The notes: generated by a model from the sequence alone, not told the origin. Positions 42,541-51,341 are shown, numbered from the stretch's first letter. The stretch: DNA of 64,000 nucleotides from Nannocystis pusilla (GCF_020073745.1 NZ_JAIRAU010000056.1:310001-374000); one strand, 5' to 3'. Made by a program: numbers and translations.

Positions 42541-45123
42541 ATGACGAGCGACGAGCGCAGCCGCGGGTCGCACGCGCCGAAGTTCCGGCGCCTCGCGGCC
42601 GTCGGCCATGGCGGCATGGCCGACATCTACCTCGCGGCGGCGCGTGGCGTCGGCGGGGCGCTCAAGCTGCTCGTGCTCAAGGACCTGCGCCCGGCGCTGG
42701 TGCGCGACCCGGAGTACCGGGCGATGTTCCAGCGCGAGGCGAGGATCGCCACGCTGCTGTCGCACCCGAACGTGGTGCAGACCTACGAGGTCGGCAGCGA
42801 GGACGGGCGGCCGTTCATCGCCATGGAGTACCTCGAGGGCCAGCCGCTGCACCGGATCCTCCGCCGCGTGTACCAGCCGCCCCCGCTGCCGCCCGGGTTG
42901 CCGACGGCGATGCACCTGCAGATCCTGGCCGAGCTGCTCGCCGGGTTGCACTACGCGCACGAGCTGCGCGACTACGACGGCCGCCCGCTCGGGCTCGTGC
43001 ACCGCGACGTGTCGCCGCACAACGTGCTCGTCACCTACGACGGGCAGGTCAAGCTGGTCGACTTCGGCATCGTCCACCTCGCCGGCGGCGGCGACACGGA
43101 GATCGGGACGTTCAAGGGCAAGGCCGCCTACTCGTCGCCGGAGCAGGTGTGCGGCGAGGCGGTCGATCGCCGCAGCGACCTGTTCTCGGTCGGCGTGATG
43201 TTGTGGGAGGCGCTGGCGCGCCAGCGCATGTGGGCCGGGCTCGACGAGCTGACGATCGCGCGCAAGCTCGAGGGCGGCGACATCCCGGCGCTGCCCGCCG
43301 ACGCCGCCGCGACGCCGGCGCTGCGCTCGCTGTGCGCGTCGGCGCTGGCGGTCGACCCCGCGCGGCGCCCCGCCACCGCCGAGGCGTTCCGCGAGGCGCT
43401 CGAGCTCCACCTCGGCAAGAGCGCCCCGTCGCCGCGGGCCATCGGGGCCATGCTCGCCGACATCTTCGCCGAGGACCGCGCCAACCTGCGCGGCCTGGTC
43501 GAGGCGCAGATCCGGCGGGCCCGCCAGGCCCACGACGACCTGCCCGTGCTCGACCTGTCCGATCCGTCAGGTCTCGCCGAGTCGGGTCCGGGCGACCTGG
43601 CCCATCCGGACGAGCCGACCCGCCGCGACGCCCCGCGCTCCGCCGAGGCCCCGCAGGAGCCGAGCCCGCCGCGGCCGAGCGGGCCCCACGACGCCACCTG
43701 GTCGGGCGTGGTCGCGCCGGCGCGCCGGCCGACCCCGGTGTTGCGGTGGTTGCCGTGGGCGCTCGGGGCCGTGGCCGTGGCTGTCTCTGCGAGCATGGTC
43801 TTTACGACAGGTTCGGAGGAGCATGTCGGCACAGACATGTCCGCAGAGCCGGCCGTGTTGGAGCCGTGCGCGCGCGCCGACAAGCCGGTGGTCGAGCTGT
43901 CGGGGGAGATCGAGCGCTCGGCGCGGCTGACGTGCGACAAGGTCTACCGCCTGCGCTTCGTGACGTTCGTGCGCCCGGGGGCGACGCTGACGATCGACCC
44001 CGGGACGACGATCGTCGGCGACCGCGACACGGGCGGGACGCTGGTGGTCCAGCCGGGGGCCAAGCTGGTGGCCGAGGGCACGCGCGAGCGGCCGATCGTG
44101 TTCACCAGCGAGGCGCGGCCGGGGCAGCGGCGGGCCGGCGACTGGGGCGGCCTCATCGTGCTCGGCAAGGCGCCGACCAACCTGCGCGACGCCGAGGGCC
44201 GGCCGGCGCGCGGGCGGGTCGAGGGCATCGCCGACGGCGGCGAGTACGGCGGAGATGACCCGGAGGACAGCTCGGGGACGCTGCGCTACGTGCGGGTCGA
44301 GTACAGCGGGACGGAGCTCGGGCCCAACAACGAGATCAACGGCGTGACGTTCGCCGGGGTCGGCCGCGGCACGCAGGTCGACCACGTGCAGGTGCGCCAC
44401 GCCGCCGACGACTGCTTCGAGTTCTTCGGCGGCACGGTCGACGCGAAGCACCTGATCTGCCAGGACCCCGGCGACGACGGGTTCGACTGGGACCTCGGCT
44501 ACAGCGGACGGCTGCAGTTCCTGCTGCTGCGCGACGGCGCCGGGGCGCTCGACACCACGGCCGGGCTCGAGGGCGACAACGACCCCGGCGGCTCGCGCAA
44601 CGAGCCCCGCTCGGCGCCGACGATCTACAACGCGACGCTGTGCGGGCGCGGTCACGGCCTCGAGCACGAGCACTACGGGATGCTGCTGCGCCGCGGCACG
44701 GCGGCGACGATCGGCAACGCGGTGGTGGTCGGGTTCGAGGCGCCGCTCGACGTCCGCGACCGCGACACGACGGTCGCGCTGCGCGGCGGGCTGTGGCTGG
44801 CGCACAACTTCGCGGCGCCGCTGGCCCACGCGGAGATCCCGGGCGGCGAGCGGGCGCTGGCCGACGACGACTTCGGCGTCGACGAGGCGGCGCTCCTCAC
44901 CGCCGCCGGCGCGCGCGTCGAAGATCCGGATCTCCCTGGCTGCGCCGACCCGGCCAGCCTGAAGCGGTTCAAGCCGCGCGCCGCGCTGCACGCCGGCGCG
45001 GCCGCCCCGCCCGCCGACGGCTTCTTCGCCGCCGACGCCGACTTCGCCGGGGCCTTCCGTGATGAAGCCGACGACTGGGACGCCGGCTGGGCCGTGTGGG
45101 CCGATGCGCCCGAAGATGCCTGA
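42541..45123 (+). CDS. Receptor-like Ser/Thr kinase with extracytoplasmic beta-helix domain
   Basis: 860 residues. An N-terminal Hanks kinase (about 15-290) is complete: GHGGMADIY glycine loop, VLKDL lysine, HRDVSPHN, DFG and the SPEQ activation-segment end. A Pro-rich juxtamembrane region (about 330-400) is followed by one transmembrane helix (about 403-423). The outside part (about 440-860) resembles secreted right-handed beta-helix lipoproteins (GATLTIDPGTTIVG, WGGLIVLGKAPTN, GPNNEINGVTFAGVGRGT, HAADDCFEFFGG). Having the sensor-like beta-helix and the kinase in one chain suggests transmembrane sensing. A 14-bp array encodes the outer half of the helix and the first extracellular residues. 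Confidence 0.85.
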   Translation: MTSDERSRGSHAPKFRRLAAVGHGGMADIYLAAARGVGGALKLLVLKDLRPALVRDPEYRAMFQREARIATLLSHPNVVQTYEVGSEDGRPFIAMEYLEGQPLHRILRRVYQPPPLPPGLPTAMHLQILAELLAGLHYAHELRDYDGRPLGLVHRDVSPHNVLVTYDGQVKLVDFGIVHLAGGGDTEIGTFKGKAAYSSPEQVCGEAVDRRSDLFSVGVMLWEALARQRMWAGLDELTIARKLEGGDIPALPADAAATPALRSLCASALAVDPARRPATAEAFREALELHLGKSAPSPRAIGAMLADIFAEDRANLRGLVEAQIRRARQAHDDLPVLDLSDPSGLAESGPGDLAHPDEPTRRDAPRSAEAPQEPSPPRPSGPHDATWSGVVAPARRPTPVLRWLPWALGAVAVAVSASMVFTTGSEEHVGTDMSAEPAVLEPCARADKPVVELSGEIERSARLTCDKVYRLRFVTFVRPGATLTIDPGTTIVGDRDTGGTLVVQPGAKLVAEGTRERPIVFTSEARPGQRRAGDWGGLIVLGKAPTNLRDAEGRPARGRVEGIADGGEYGGDDPEDSSGTLRYVRVEYSGTELGPNNEINGVTFAGVGRGTQVDHVQVRHAADDCFEFFGGTVDAKHLICQDPGDDGFDWDLGYSGRLQFLLLRDGAGALDTTAGLEGDNDPGGSRNEPRSAPTIYNATLCGRGHGLEHEHYGMLLRRGTAATIGNAVVVGFEAPLDVRDRDTTVALRGGLWLAHNFAAPLAHAEIPGGERALADDDFGVDEAALLTAAGARVEDPDLPGCADPASLKRFKPRAALHAGAAAPPADGFFAADADFAGAFRDEADDWDAGWAVWADAPEDA
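43780..43849. repeat. 14-bp repeat array, 5 units, across a transmembrane segment
   Basis: Units start at 43780, 43794, 43808, 43822 and 43836, encoding residues about 414-436 of the receptor kinase (AVSASMVFTTGSEEHVGTDMS). Half of the membrane helix is thus written in repeat sequence. Confidence 0.85.
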
Positions 45124-45156
45124 AGAGACATAGATCTCGGGACAGGTCCGGGCCTT
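45115..45156. repeat. 14-bp repeat, 3 units, at the kinase stop codon
   Basis: GATGCCTGAAGAGA (with the kinase TGA stop), CATAGATCTCGGGA, CAGGTCCGGGCCTT, in phase from 45115. Confidence 0.7.
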
Positions 45157-45190
45157 GCGGGGTCGCGCCCGTCTACAGTAGAGGGACGGG

Positions 45191-46690
45191 GTGCGCCCCG
45201 CGTCCTGTCTGCTCCTCGCCGCCGTCGCGTTCGCCTGTCAGGCCTCCCGGCCGCGCGAGACGGCGCCGCCGGTGATCCACGGCGAGTCGATGCCGGTCGG
45301 CGGCCCGCCGGGGGCGCACGCGAGCGGCGGTCCGGTGGTCGGCGGCGACAAGCCGTTGCTGCCCTCGGCGACGGCGGTGACCGCGACGACGCCGCGCATC
45401 GAGGAGCTGCCGCCGGTGTTCGTCGACGCGGCCGACAAGCTGACGGCGGCGGCGCAGGGCCGCACGCGCGCGTGGGAGCTGCTAGCTGTCCTTTCGGACA
45501 CCTTCGGTCACCGCCTCAGCGGCTCGCGCTCGCTCGAGAGGGCGATCGACTGGACGATCGCGCAGATGAAGCAGGACGGGCTCGACAATCCCCGGCGCGA
45601 GAAGGTGATGGTGCCGCGGTGGGTCCGCGGGGCCGAGCGCGCGCGGGTGGTGGCGCCGATCGAGCGCGACCTGGTCATCCTCGGGCTCGGCGGGACCGTG
45701 GGCGGCAAGGTGCGCGGCGAGATCGCGGTGGTCGACTCGCTGGCCGAGATCGCGACCCGCGGGGCCGAGCTGCGCGGCAAGATCGTGGTGATCAACCAGG
45801 CGATGCCGCCCTTCGACCACGCGCGCCACGAGACGCACTACGGCGAGACGGTGCGGATCCGCGGCGGCGGGGCCTCGGAGGCGGCCAAGGTCGGGGCCAA
45901 GGCGGTGCTGGTCCGCTCGGTCACCGCCAACAGCCTGCGGAGCCCGCACACCGGCGCGCTGCGCTACGAGGACGGGGTGAAGAAGATCCCGGCCGCCGCG
46001 CTGACGCTCGAGGACGCCGAGCTGCTGGCCCGACTGGCGCGTCGCGGACCGACCCAAGTCGAGCTGTCGCTCGGCGCCAAGACCCTGCCCGACAGCGAGA
46101 GCGCCAACGCGATCGCCGAGCTGCGCGGGCGCGAGTTGCCCGACGAGGTCGTGGTGATCGGCGGGCACATCGACTCGTGGGACGTCGGCGACGGCAGCAC
46201 CGACGACGGCGCCGGCTGCATGATGGCGATCGAGGCGGCGGCGCTGCTCAAGGAGCTGGGGCTCGTGCCGCGGCGGACCATCCGCGTGGTGCTGTTCACC
46301 AACGAGGAGAACGGCCTGCGCGGGGCCAAGGCGTACCACGCGGCCCACGGCAAGGAGAAGCACGTGGCGGCGATCGAGGCCGACACCGGGTCGGGGGCGC
46401 CACGGGGGTTCGGCATCAGCGGCACGCCGGAGGAGGTCGCGGCGCTGCAGCGCTTCGCGCCGCTGTTCGACGGGATCGGCGCGAGCGTGCTCGAGGCGGG
46501 CGGGGGCGGGGCCGACATCTCGCCGCTGACGAAGGACGGGGTGTTGAGCCTCGGCCTCCACCCCGACGTCAGCGCGTACTTCGACCTGCACCACAGCCCG
46601 GCCGACACGTTCGACAAGATCGACCCCGACCACCTCGAGCGCAACGCGGCCGCGATGGCGTTGATGGCCTTCGTGCTCGCGGAGCGCTGA
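45191..46690 (+). CDS. M28 family zinc peptidase lipoprotein
   Basis: 499 residues from GTG 45191. Lipobox AFAC (Cys16). A PA-like insert (about 130-260) is followed by the M28 catalytic domain: zinc ligands in VIGGHIDSWD, DDGAGCM, NEENGLRG (catalytic Glu-Glu), EADTGSG and LHHSPADTFDKID. The closest families are glutamate carboxypeptidase II-like and aminopeptidase Q-like periplasmic enzymes. One 14-bp unit (45485) encodes part of LSDTFGHRLSGS, which is itself a conserved region, so that match may be coincidental. Confidence 0.85.
   Translation: MRPASCLLLAAVAFACQASRPRETAPPVIHGESMPVGGPPGAHASGGPVVGGDKPLLPSATAVTATTPRIEELPPVFVDAADKLTAAAQGRTRAWELLAVLSDTFGHRLSGSRSLERAIDWTIAQMKQDGLDNPRREKVMVPRWVRGAERARVVAPIERDLVILGLGGTVGGKVRGEIAVVDSLAEIATRGAELRGKIVVINQAMPPFDHARHETHYGETVRIRGGGASEAAKVGAKAVLVRSVTANSLRSPHTGALRYEDGVKKIPAAALTLEDAELLARLARRGPTQVELSLGAKTLPDSESANAIAELRGRELPDEVVVIGGHIDSWDVGDGSTDDGAGCMMAIEAAALLKELGLVPRRTIRVVLFTNEENGLRGAKAYHAAHGKEKHVAAIEADTGSGAPRGFGISGTPEEVAALQRFAPLFDGIGASVLEAGGGGADISPLTKDGVLSLGLHPDVSAYFDLHHSPADTFDKIDPDHLERNAAAMALMAFVLAER
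45485..45502. repeat. Possible intragenic 14-bp unit
   Basis: GCTGTCCTTTCGGA plus CACC within the M28 peptidase gene, in a segment conserved in the family. Uncertain. Confidence 0.35.
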
Positions 46691-46753
46691 GCCCTCGCGA
46701 GTTGCCCTCGCGGTCAGGTGATACACCTGGCCAACCAACTGTGACCCGCGGCG

Positions 46754-46815
46754 GTGGGCTGCGGTTTCACGCAAAATTGTCGGCCGTTGGCTGCTGCCTC
46801 GCAGCTCTTGGCTGC
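46754..46815. promoter_or_regulatory. Candidate LytTR operator: TTGGCTGC direct repeats
   Basis: TTGGCTGC occurs at 46787-46794 and 46808-46815, 21 bp start to start (two helical turns, about a 9-bp site plus 12-bp spacer). A weaker TGGGCTGC is at 46755. LytTR regulators bind imperfect direct repeats with this spacing, and the LytTR gene pair starts 45 bp downstream. A patch CAAAATTGT lies between. Autoregulation is an inference. Confidence 0.4.
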
Positions 46816-46859
46816 AACCACTCGGGCCCCGGTCAGGTCGAAGTGGCAAGGTCCCGAGG

Positions 46860-47987
46860 ATGGAGCATCGCCCCGAGTCGGCCGCGACGTCGCACGGCCC
46901 CCCCGCGTGGGTGATGGCCGCGCCGTGGCTGTTGTGCGGTCTGATCTCCTCGTCACAGGTCTACTTCCTGTGGCCGGCGCGGGTGCCCGAGCCGTCGTTC
47001 CTGCGCGACCTGGCCTGGCAGTACCCGCCATGGCTCTATCTCGCCGCGGCGGCGCCACTGGTCGCGCGGGTGGCCCGACGCTTCCCGCTCGGGCGTGACA
47101 CCTGGACGCGTCACCTGGGAACGCACCTCGCCGCCAACGCGGCGCTGGCCTCGGGTTACGCCGCGGTGGTGTGTGTCGCCGGGATCCTCTTCGGCGACGC
47201 GTACTATCAGGAGACCCCGGTCCTCGCCATCTACGGCAAGCTGCTGGCCAAGGGCGTGCAGCTGCAGCTGTTCGTCTACTGGCTGGTGGTCGCGCTCGTC
47301 CACGCCTACGACTACCACCGCAAGGCGCGGGACGCCGAGCTGGCGTTCTGTCGCCTCGAGACCCAGCTGGCGCACGCGCAGCTCGAGGCGCTCAAGATGC
47401 AGCTGCACCCGCACTTCCTGTTCAACACGCTGCACGCGATCGGCGTGCTGGTGCGCAAGAAGGACACCCAGGGCTCGCTGCAGATGTTGAGCGGCCTGGC
47501 CGACCTGCTGCGGCTGGCGCTCGACAACACCGGGCGCCAGCTGGTGCCGCTCAAGCAGGAGCTCGACTTCCTCGGGCGCTACCTGGCGATCGAGAAGGTG
47601 CGCTTCTCCGACCGGCTCGAGGTGCGCATCGACGTCGCGCCCGAGGTGCTCGACGCGCTGGTGCCGAACCTCATCCTGCAGCCGCTGGTCGAGAACGCGA
47701 TCCGCCACGGGATCGCGCCGCGGGCCGCCTCGGGCCGCGTCGTCGTGACGGCCGCCCGCGAGCGCGGGGCGCTGGTGTTGACGGTGTGCGACGACGGGGT
47801 CGGCCTGCCCGACGCGTTCTGCGTCGAGCGCTGCGCCGGCGTCGGTCTGCGCAACGTCCGGGCCCGGCTCGGCCAACTCTTCCCCGCCGACCATCGATTC
47901 GAGGTCGCGGCAGCGCACGGCGGCGGGGCCGCGGTGTCGCTGCAGATCCCCCTAGCCTTCGAGGAGCCGATGTATGTTGGAGCGTAA
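46860..47987 (+). CDS. LytS/YehU-type sensor histidine kinase
   Basis: 375 residues. Four hydrophobic helices (about 17-37, 50-68, 80-108, 118-145) form the membrane sensor. A coiled-coil linker leads to the His_kinase domain with LKMQLHPHFLFNTLHAIG; the His of the QLHPHFLFN motif is the phosphoacceptor. The ATPase part follows with LILQPLVENAIRHG (N box), CDDGVGLP and GVGLRNVRARL. Overlaps the response regulator gene by 14 bp, so the two are translationally coupled. Confidence 0.9.
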   Translation: MEHRPESAATSHGPPAWVMAAPWLLCGLISSSQVYFLWPARVPEPSFLRDLAWQYPPWLYLAAAAPLVARVARRFPLGRDTWTRHLGTHLAANAALASGYAAVVCVAGILFGDAYYQETPVLAIYGKLLAKGVQLQLFVYWLVVALVHAYDYHRKARDAELAFCRLETQLAHAQLEALKMQLHPHFLFNTLHAIGVLVRKKDTQGSLQMLSGLADLLRLALDNTGRQLVPLKQELDFLGRYLAIEKVRFSDRLEVRIDVAPEVLDALVPNLILQPLVENAIRHGIAPRAASGRVVVTAARERGALVLTVCDDGVGLPDAFCVERCAGVGLRNVRARLGQLFPADHRFEVAAAHGGGAAVSLQIPLAFEEPMYVGA

Positions 47988-48771
47988 TCCCCCCATTCGC
48001 ACGCTGATCGTCGACGATGAACCACTCGCCCGCGAGGGCATCCGCCTGCTGCTCAAACAAGACGCGGACATCGAGGTGATCGGCGAGGTCGGCTCGGGCC
48101 GCGAGGCGGCCGCCCAGATCGAGGCGCTGCGCCCCGACCTGGTGTTCCTCGACGTGCAGATGCCCGAATGTACCGGGTTCCAGGTGCTGGCCGCGTTGCC
48201 GCCGGCGAGCGTGCCCGGGGTGGTGTTCGTGACTGCGTTCGACCGCTACGCGCTGCAGGCGTTCGAGGTCCACGCGCTCGACTACCTGCTGAAGCCGTTC
48301 GACGACGAGCGCTTCTACGAGGCGCTGCGGCGGGCCAAGGCCCACCTGCAGGTGGCGCAGGTCGAGGACCTGCGGCGCCAGCTGGCCGCGCTGCTGGCCG
48401 ACGTCGGCGAGGCGCGCGGGCCGGCGCCCGCGGCGGCGATCCAGCCGGCCGAGCGCCTGGCGATCAAGGACGGCAGCCGGGTGGTGTTCCTGCGCGCCGA
48501 CGAGATCGACTGGATCGAGGCGGCCGACTACTACGTGCAGATCCACGCCGGGCCCAAGAGCTACCTGCACCGCGAGACGATGCAGAGCCTCGAGCGCCGG
48601 CTCGACCCGGCCCAGTTCGTGCGGATCCACCGCTCGGCGATCGTCAACCGCCGGCGGATCCGCGAGCTCCGCAGCGGCGGGCGCCGCGAGGCGGTGGTCG
48701 TGCTCGAGGGCGGCGCGACGCTCAAGGTCGCCCGCAGCCAGCGCGACAAGATCGCGTCGCTGCGGGTGTGA
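47974..48771 (+). CDS. LytTR-family response regulator
   Basis: 265 residues. Receiver domain (about 8-125) with IVDDEPLAREG acidic pocket, phosphoacceptor Asp in LVFLDVQMPE (about residue 60), VTAFD and LKPF. The LytTR DNA-binding domain (about 160-262) has RVVFLRADEIDWIEAADYYVQIH and FVRIHRSAIVNRRRI. It should bind direct-repeat operators, perhaps those upstream of its own operon. Signals targeted by LytS/LytTR pairs include cell-wall or metabolite cues. Confidence 0.92.
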   Translation: MLERNPPIRTLIVDDEPLAREGIRLLLKQDADIEVIGEVGSGREAAAQIEALRPDLVFLDVQMPECTGFQVLAALPPASVPGVVFVTAFDRYALQAFEVHALDYLLKPFDDERFYEALRRAKAHLQVAQVEDLRRQLAALLADVGEARGPAPAAAIQPAERLAIKDGSRVVFLRADEIDWIEAADYYVQIHAGPKSYLHRETMQSLERRLDPAQFVRIHRSAIVNRRRIRELRSGGRREAVVVLEGGATLKVARSQRDKIASLRV

Positions 48772-48787
48772 CGCCTGTACGTCGAGA

Positions 48788-48857
48788 CATGCCCGGAGAG
48801 GCATGAGCGAGGGGGCATGTTCTTCGGAGCATGCCCCTTCGTGCATGCCGATTTGGC
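48788..48857. repeat. 14-bp repeat array, 5 units in strict phase
   Basis: Units start at 48788, 48802, 48816, 48830 and 48844, all beginning CATG (CATGCCCGGAGAGG, CATGAGCGAGGGGG, CATGTTCTTCGGAG, CATGCCCCTTCGTG, CATGCCGATTTGGC), 17 bp after the response regulator stop. Confidence 0.9.
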
Positions 48858-48973
48858 GGCCGGCTGCGCGGCGAACGGGCCGCTCGGCCTGCTGCGCCGG
48901 ACCGGCGTTCGCCTGCACCGCGCTGGGGCGCCGCAGCGACCTCGCATAGCTTGATGGCGAACGGAGGATGATG

Positions 48974-49750
48974 ATGCAGCGATGGATCCTGGCGATGGCG
49001 CTGGCGCTCGGCGGCGCGGCGGCGTGTGACGACAACAACGGCGGCGGCGACAAGCCCGGCGCGGCCCCGCAGGCCGACCTGACGGCGGAGCAGGTGGTGG
49101 CGAAGCACGTGGCGGCGCTCGGCGGGCTCGACAAGCTCAAGGCCAGCAAGAGCCTGGTGATCCGCGGCGAGTACCGGGAGGGCGGCGCGGTCGACACGTT
49201 CGTGGCCTACCGCGCGCGGCCGAACAAGCTCCGCAAGGAGGGCACGCACGAGGGCAAGGCCTTCGTCAAGGTGTTCGACGGCGACAAGGGCTGGCTGGCC
49301 GAGGGCGACGCGCCGATGGGCCCGATCCCCGCCGAGCACGCGAACAAGCTGAAGCAGTACGCCGAATTCGACGACCCGATCCTCGACGCGGCCGCCCGCG
49401 GCCACAAGGTCGAGCTGGTCGGCACCGCCGACGTGAAGGGCAGCAAGGCCTACCAGCTCGAGGTCACGCTCGCCAACGGCGACGTCGAGCAGCGGTACCT
49501 CGACGCCGCCACGTTCCTCGACGTGAAGCGCACGATCACCTTCAAGGACAAGGAGGGCGTGCAGAGGACCAAGCACATCACGTTCAGCGACTGGCGCGAG
49601 GTCGGCGGGCTGAAGTTCAACTTCGCCAGCGAGGGCGAGGTCGACGGCAAGACCAGCAAGGTGACGATCCAGTCGATCGAGGTCGACGGCGCCATCGATC
49701 CGGCCAAGTTCACGGCGCAGCTGGCCAACACCGTGGCGATGGCGCACTGA
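48974..49750 (+). CDS. LolA-like/outer-membrane-sorting-type lipoprotein
   Basis: 258 residues. Three consecutive ATGs follow GGAGG; the third (48974) has normal spacing. The signal peptide ends with a Cys (GGAAACDDN), so it is a lipoprotein; Asp at +2 could favour retention, but myxobacterial rules are uncertain. The body reads as a LolA/LolB-like half-barrel (AEQVVAKHVAALGGLDKLKASKSLVIRG, YRARPNKLRKEG, KVFDGDKGWLAEG, YLDAATFLDVKRTITFKDK). Known relatives carry lipids or lipoproteins in the periplasm. Confidence 0.75.
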   Translation: MQRWILAMALALGGAAACDDNNGGGDKPGAAPQADLTAEQVVAKHVAALGGLDKLKASKSLVIRGEYREGGAVDTFVAYRARPNKLRKEGTHEGKAFVKVFDGDKGWLAEGDAPMGPIPAEHANKLKQYAEFDDPILDAAARGHKVELVGTADVKGSKAYQLEVTLANGDVEQRYLDAATFLDVKRTITFKDKEGVQRTKHITFSDWREVGGLKFNFASEGEVDGKTSKVTIQSIEVDGAIDPAKFTAQLANTVAMAH

Positions 49751-49803
49751 CGCCACGCGGGCCCGCGCCTGACGCCGCGCGGCGATCATCGTAGTGGCGC
49801 GCG

Positions 49804-50421
49804 TCAGTCGTCGTCGTCGTCGTCGTGCTGCCAGCCCTCGATCGTGAAGGGCGGGGGCAGGGCGTCGCCGCCCTCGAGCTCCCACGAGCCGAAGCGGACC
49901 TCGCCGCCGTCGTCGAGGTAGCTGTCGACCCCGGGGTCGCTGCGGAACGTGACGGTGGTGCGCTGCCCCGGCCGCAGCTGCGGCGACTCGAGCGCGGGCA
50001 GGCGGGCGGCGACGGCCTCCCAGTCGATGCGCAGCTCCATGCGGTCGTGGGCCGCGAGTTCGGCGGGCGAGCGGTCGTCTTCCTCTTCCTCGTCGTCCTC
50101 GTCGCGCGGGCGCGCCGCGATCGCCAGCGCCTGGGCCTGCGAGAGCGGCACCCAGTCGCCGCCGTCGATGCGGGCGCCGAGGTGCGGCTCGAGATCGACG
50201 AACTCGACGACCTCGCCGCGCTGCACGAGCCACACGCCGAGCGTCGCGCCGTACCACACGGCGTGGAAGGTGCTGAGCCCGTCGTCGTTGGCGACGAACT
50301 GGTCGATGCAGGCGCGGACGTGTTGCACCTCCGAGTAGACGTGCAGCTCGGCCCAGCGCGAGCCGCCGGGCTGCACCGAGAGCTCGAGGACGTAGCAACT
50401 CCGGGGGACCGCGGACGGCAT
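49804..50421 (-). CDS. Acidic hypothetical protein with poly-Asp tail
   Basis: 205 residues from the ATG at 50421. The N-terminal half (about 1-95) has mixed alpha/beta sequence (SCYVLELSVQPGGSRWAELH, FHAVWYGATLGVWLVQRGEVV). An acidic run (RDEDDEEEEDDRS, about 105-117) follows, and a C-terminal domain ends in six Asp residues encoded by a GTC (minus strand GAC) trinucleotide run at 49808-49825. No family recognised. No signal peptide. Convergent with the LolA-like gene 54 bp away; this junction has no 14-bp array. Confidence 0.7.
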   Translation of the reverse strand: MPSAVPRSCYVLELSVQPGGSRWAELHVYSEVQHVRACIDQFVANDDGLSTFHAVWYGATLGVWLVQRGEVVEFVDLEPHLGARIDGGDWVPLSQAQALAIAARPRDEDDEEEEDDRSPAELAAHDRMELRIDWEAVAARLPALESPQLRPGQRTTVTFRSDPGVDSYLDDGGEVRFGSWELEGGDALPPPFTIEGWQHDDDDDD

Positions 50422-50484
50422 CGGCCGCGAGGATCGGTCAGGCGGGCCGGTGGCGCAAGCCGGCGCGTCGGACGGGGGCGAGGC

Positions 50485-50826
50485 TCAGGGGTCCTCGGGC
50501 GCCTCGTCGTCCACCTGCAATTGACAATCCTGGGTGACGGGGTCGTAGCATCGAGCGCCGCACGCCTTCTGCGTCCCGGCGCACACGACCCCGCCGTTGT
50601 GGCAGCTCTGATGGTGCGGGTCGTAGCACTTGTCGCCGCACGACTTCTGCGCGCCCTTGCAGACCAGCGCGCCGAGGAGGCAGCTCTGCGTGAGCGGGTC
50701 GTAGCATTCATCGCCGCACGGCTTGTGGACGCCGGGGCAGACCTTGCGGGGGCTCGCGTCGGCCGCCCCGCCGAGAGCGAGGCCGACGCCGAGCCCCGCA
50801 GCGAGCGCGAGGGTGAATCGTCGCAT
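50485..50826 (-). CDS. Small secreted protein with three Cys repeats
   Basis: 113 residues from the ATG at 50826. A signal peptide (MRRFTLALAAGLGVGLALGG..ADAS) is followed by three consecutive about 25-residue repeats with identical cysteine spacing C-x6-C-x3-C-x7-C (CPGVHKPCGDEC..., CKGAQKSCGDKC..., CAGTQKACGARC...). Four cysteines per unit suggest two disulfides each. The C-terminus is acidic. Could be a secreted binding or antimicrobial-type peptide, but nothing shows a function. Confidence 0.75.
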   Translation of the reverse strand: MRRFTLALAAGLGVGLALGGAADASPRKVCPGVHKPCGDECYDPLTQSCLLGALVCKGAQKSCGDKCYDPHHQSCHNGGVVCAGTQKACGARCYDPVTQDCQLQVDDEAPEDP

Positions 50827-51170
50827 GCGGGAGAGGTGCGCCCCGGCCCGCGCCGGGCCAGTCAAGGCGCGATCAATTGCGAACGCCGCGGCGACGCGGC
50901 CGGGTGGCCGGATGTGGTGCCGACTCGCTCACGGGCGTTCAGGGGCGCACGGGCGCGCGCGGGGGCCTCGACGGTCGTCCGTGCGCCGCTCCCCGGCGAG
51001 CGGTCGGGCGATTCGGTGCGGCCCGCGAATGTGAGCATGGCGGAACCGTCGGCGCGGTGATTGCGAGGAGACGCCTGCGAGCTTTGGCGCGAACGCGGCG
51101 CGAGCATTGCCGGCCGGTCGCGGTGATCGCGGGTCGGGCTGCCGGTGACCGCGGGCGCAGGTGAGCGGGC

Positions 51171-51341
51171 CGGCCGAGAGTCGCCGGGGCGCCAATGAAC
51201 CGGCCGCACGAAGGTCGCGGGAGCGCACGCGAAGCGATCGGGCGAAGGTTGCGGGAGCACACTCGAAGCGATCGGTCGAAGGCCGCGGGAGGGGCGTGAA
51301 TCGGCCGGGTGAAGGTCGCGGGGAGGGCGTCAACCGGCCGG
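51171..51341. repeat. 33-34-bp degenerate tandem repeat, about 5 copies
   Basis: Copies start at about 51171 (30 bp, degenerate), 51201 (34), 51235 (34), 51269 (33), 51302 (33) and 51335 (partial). Each starts CGGCCG or CGATCG and shares GAAGGTCGCGGGAG with small changes. Confidence 0.75.

Noticed and set aside
45485..45502. 14-bp unit in the M28 peptidase as an insertion
   Set aside because: It encodes part of a segment (DTFGHRLSGS) conserved in the family, so similarity to the repeat may be coincidence; kept only as a low-confidence feature.
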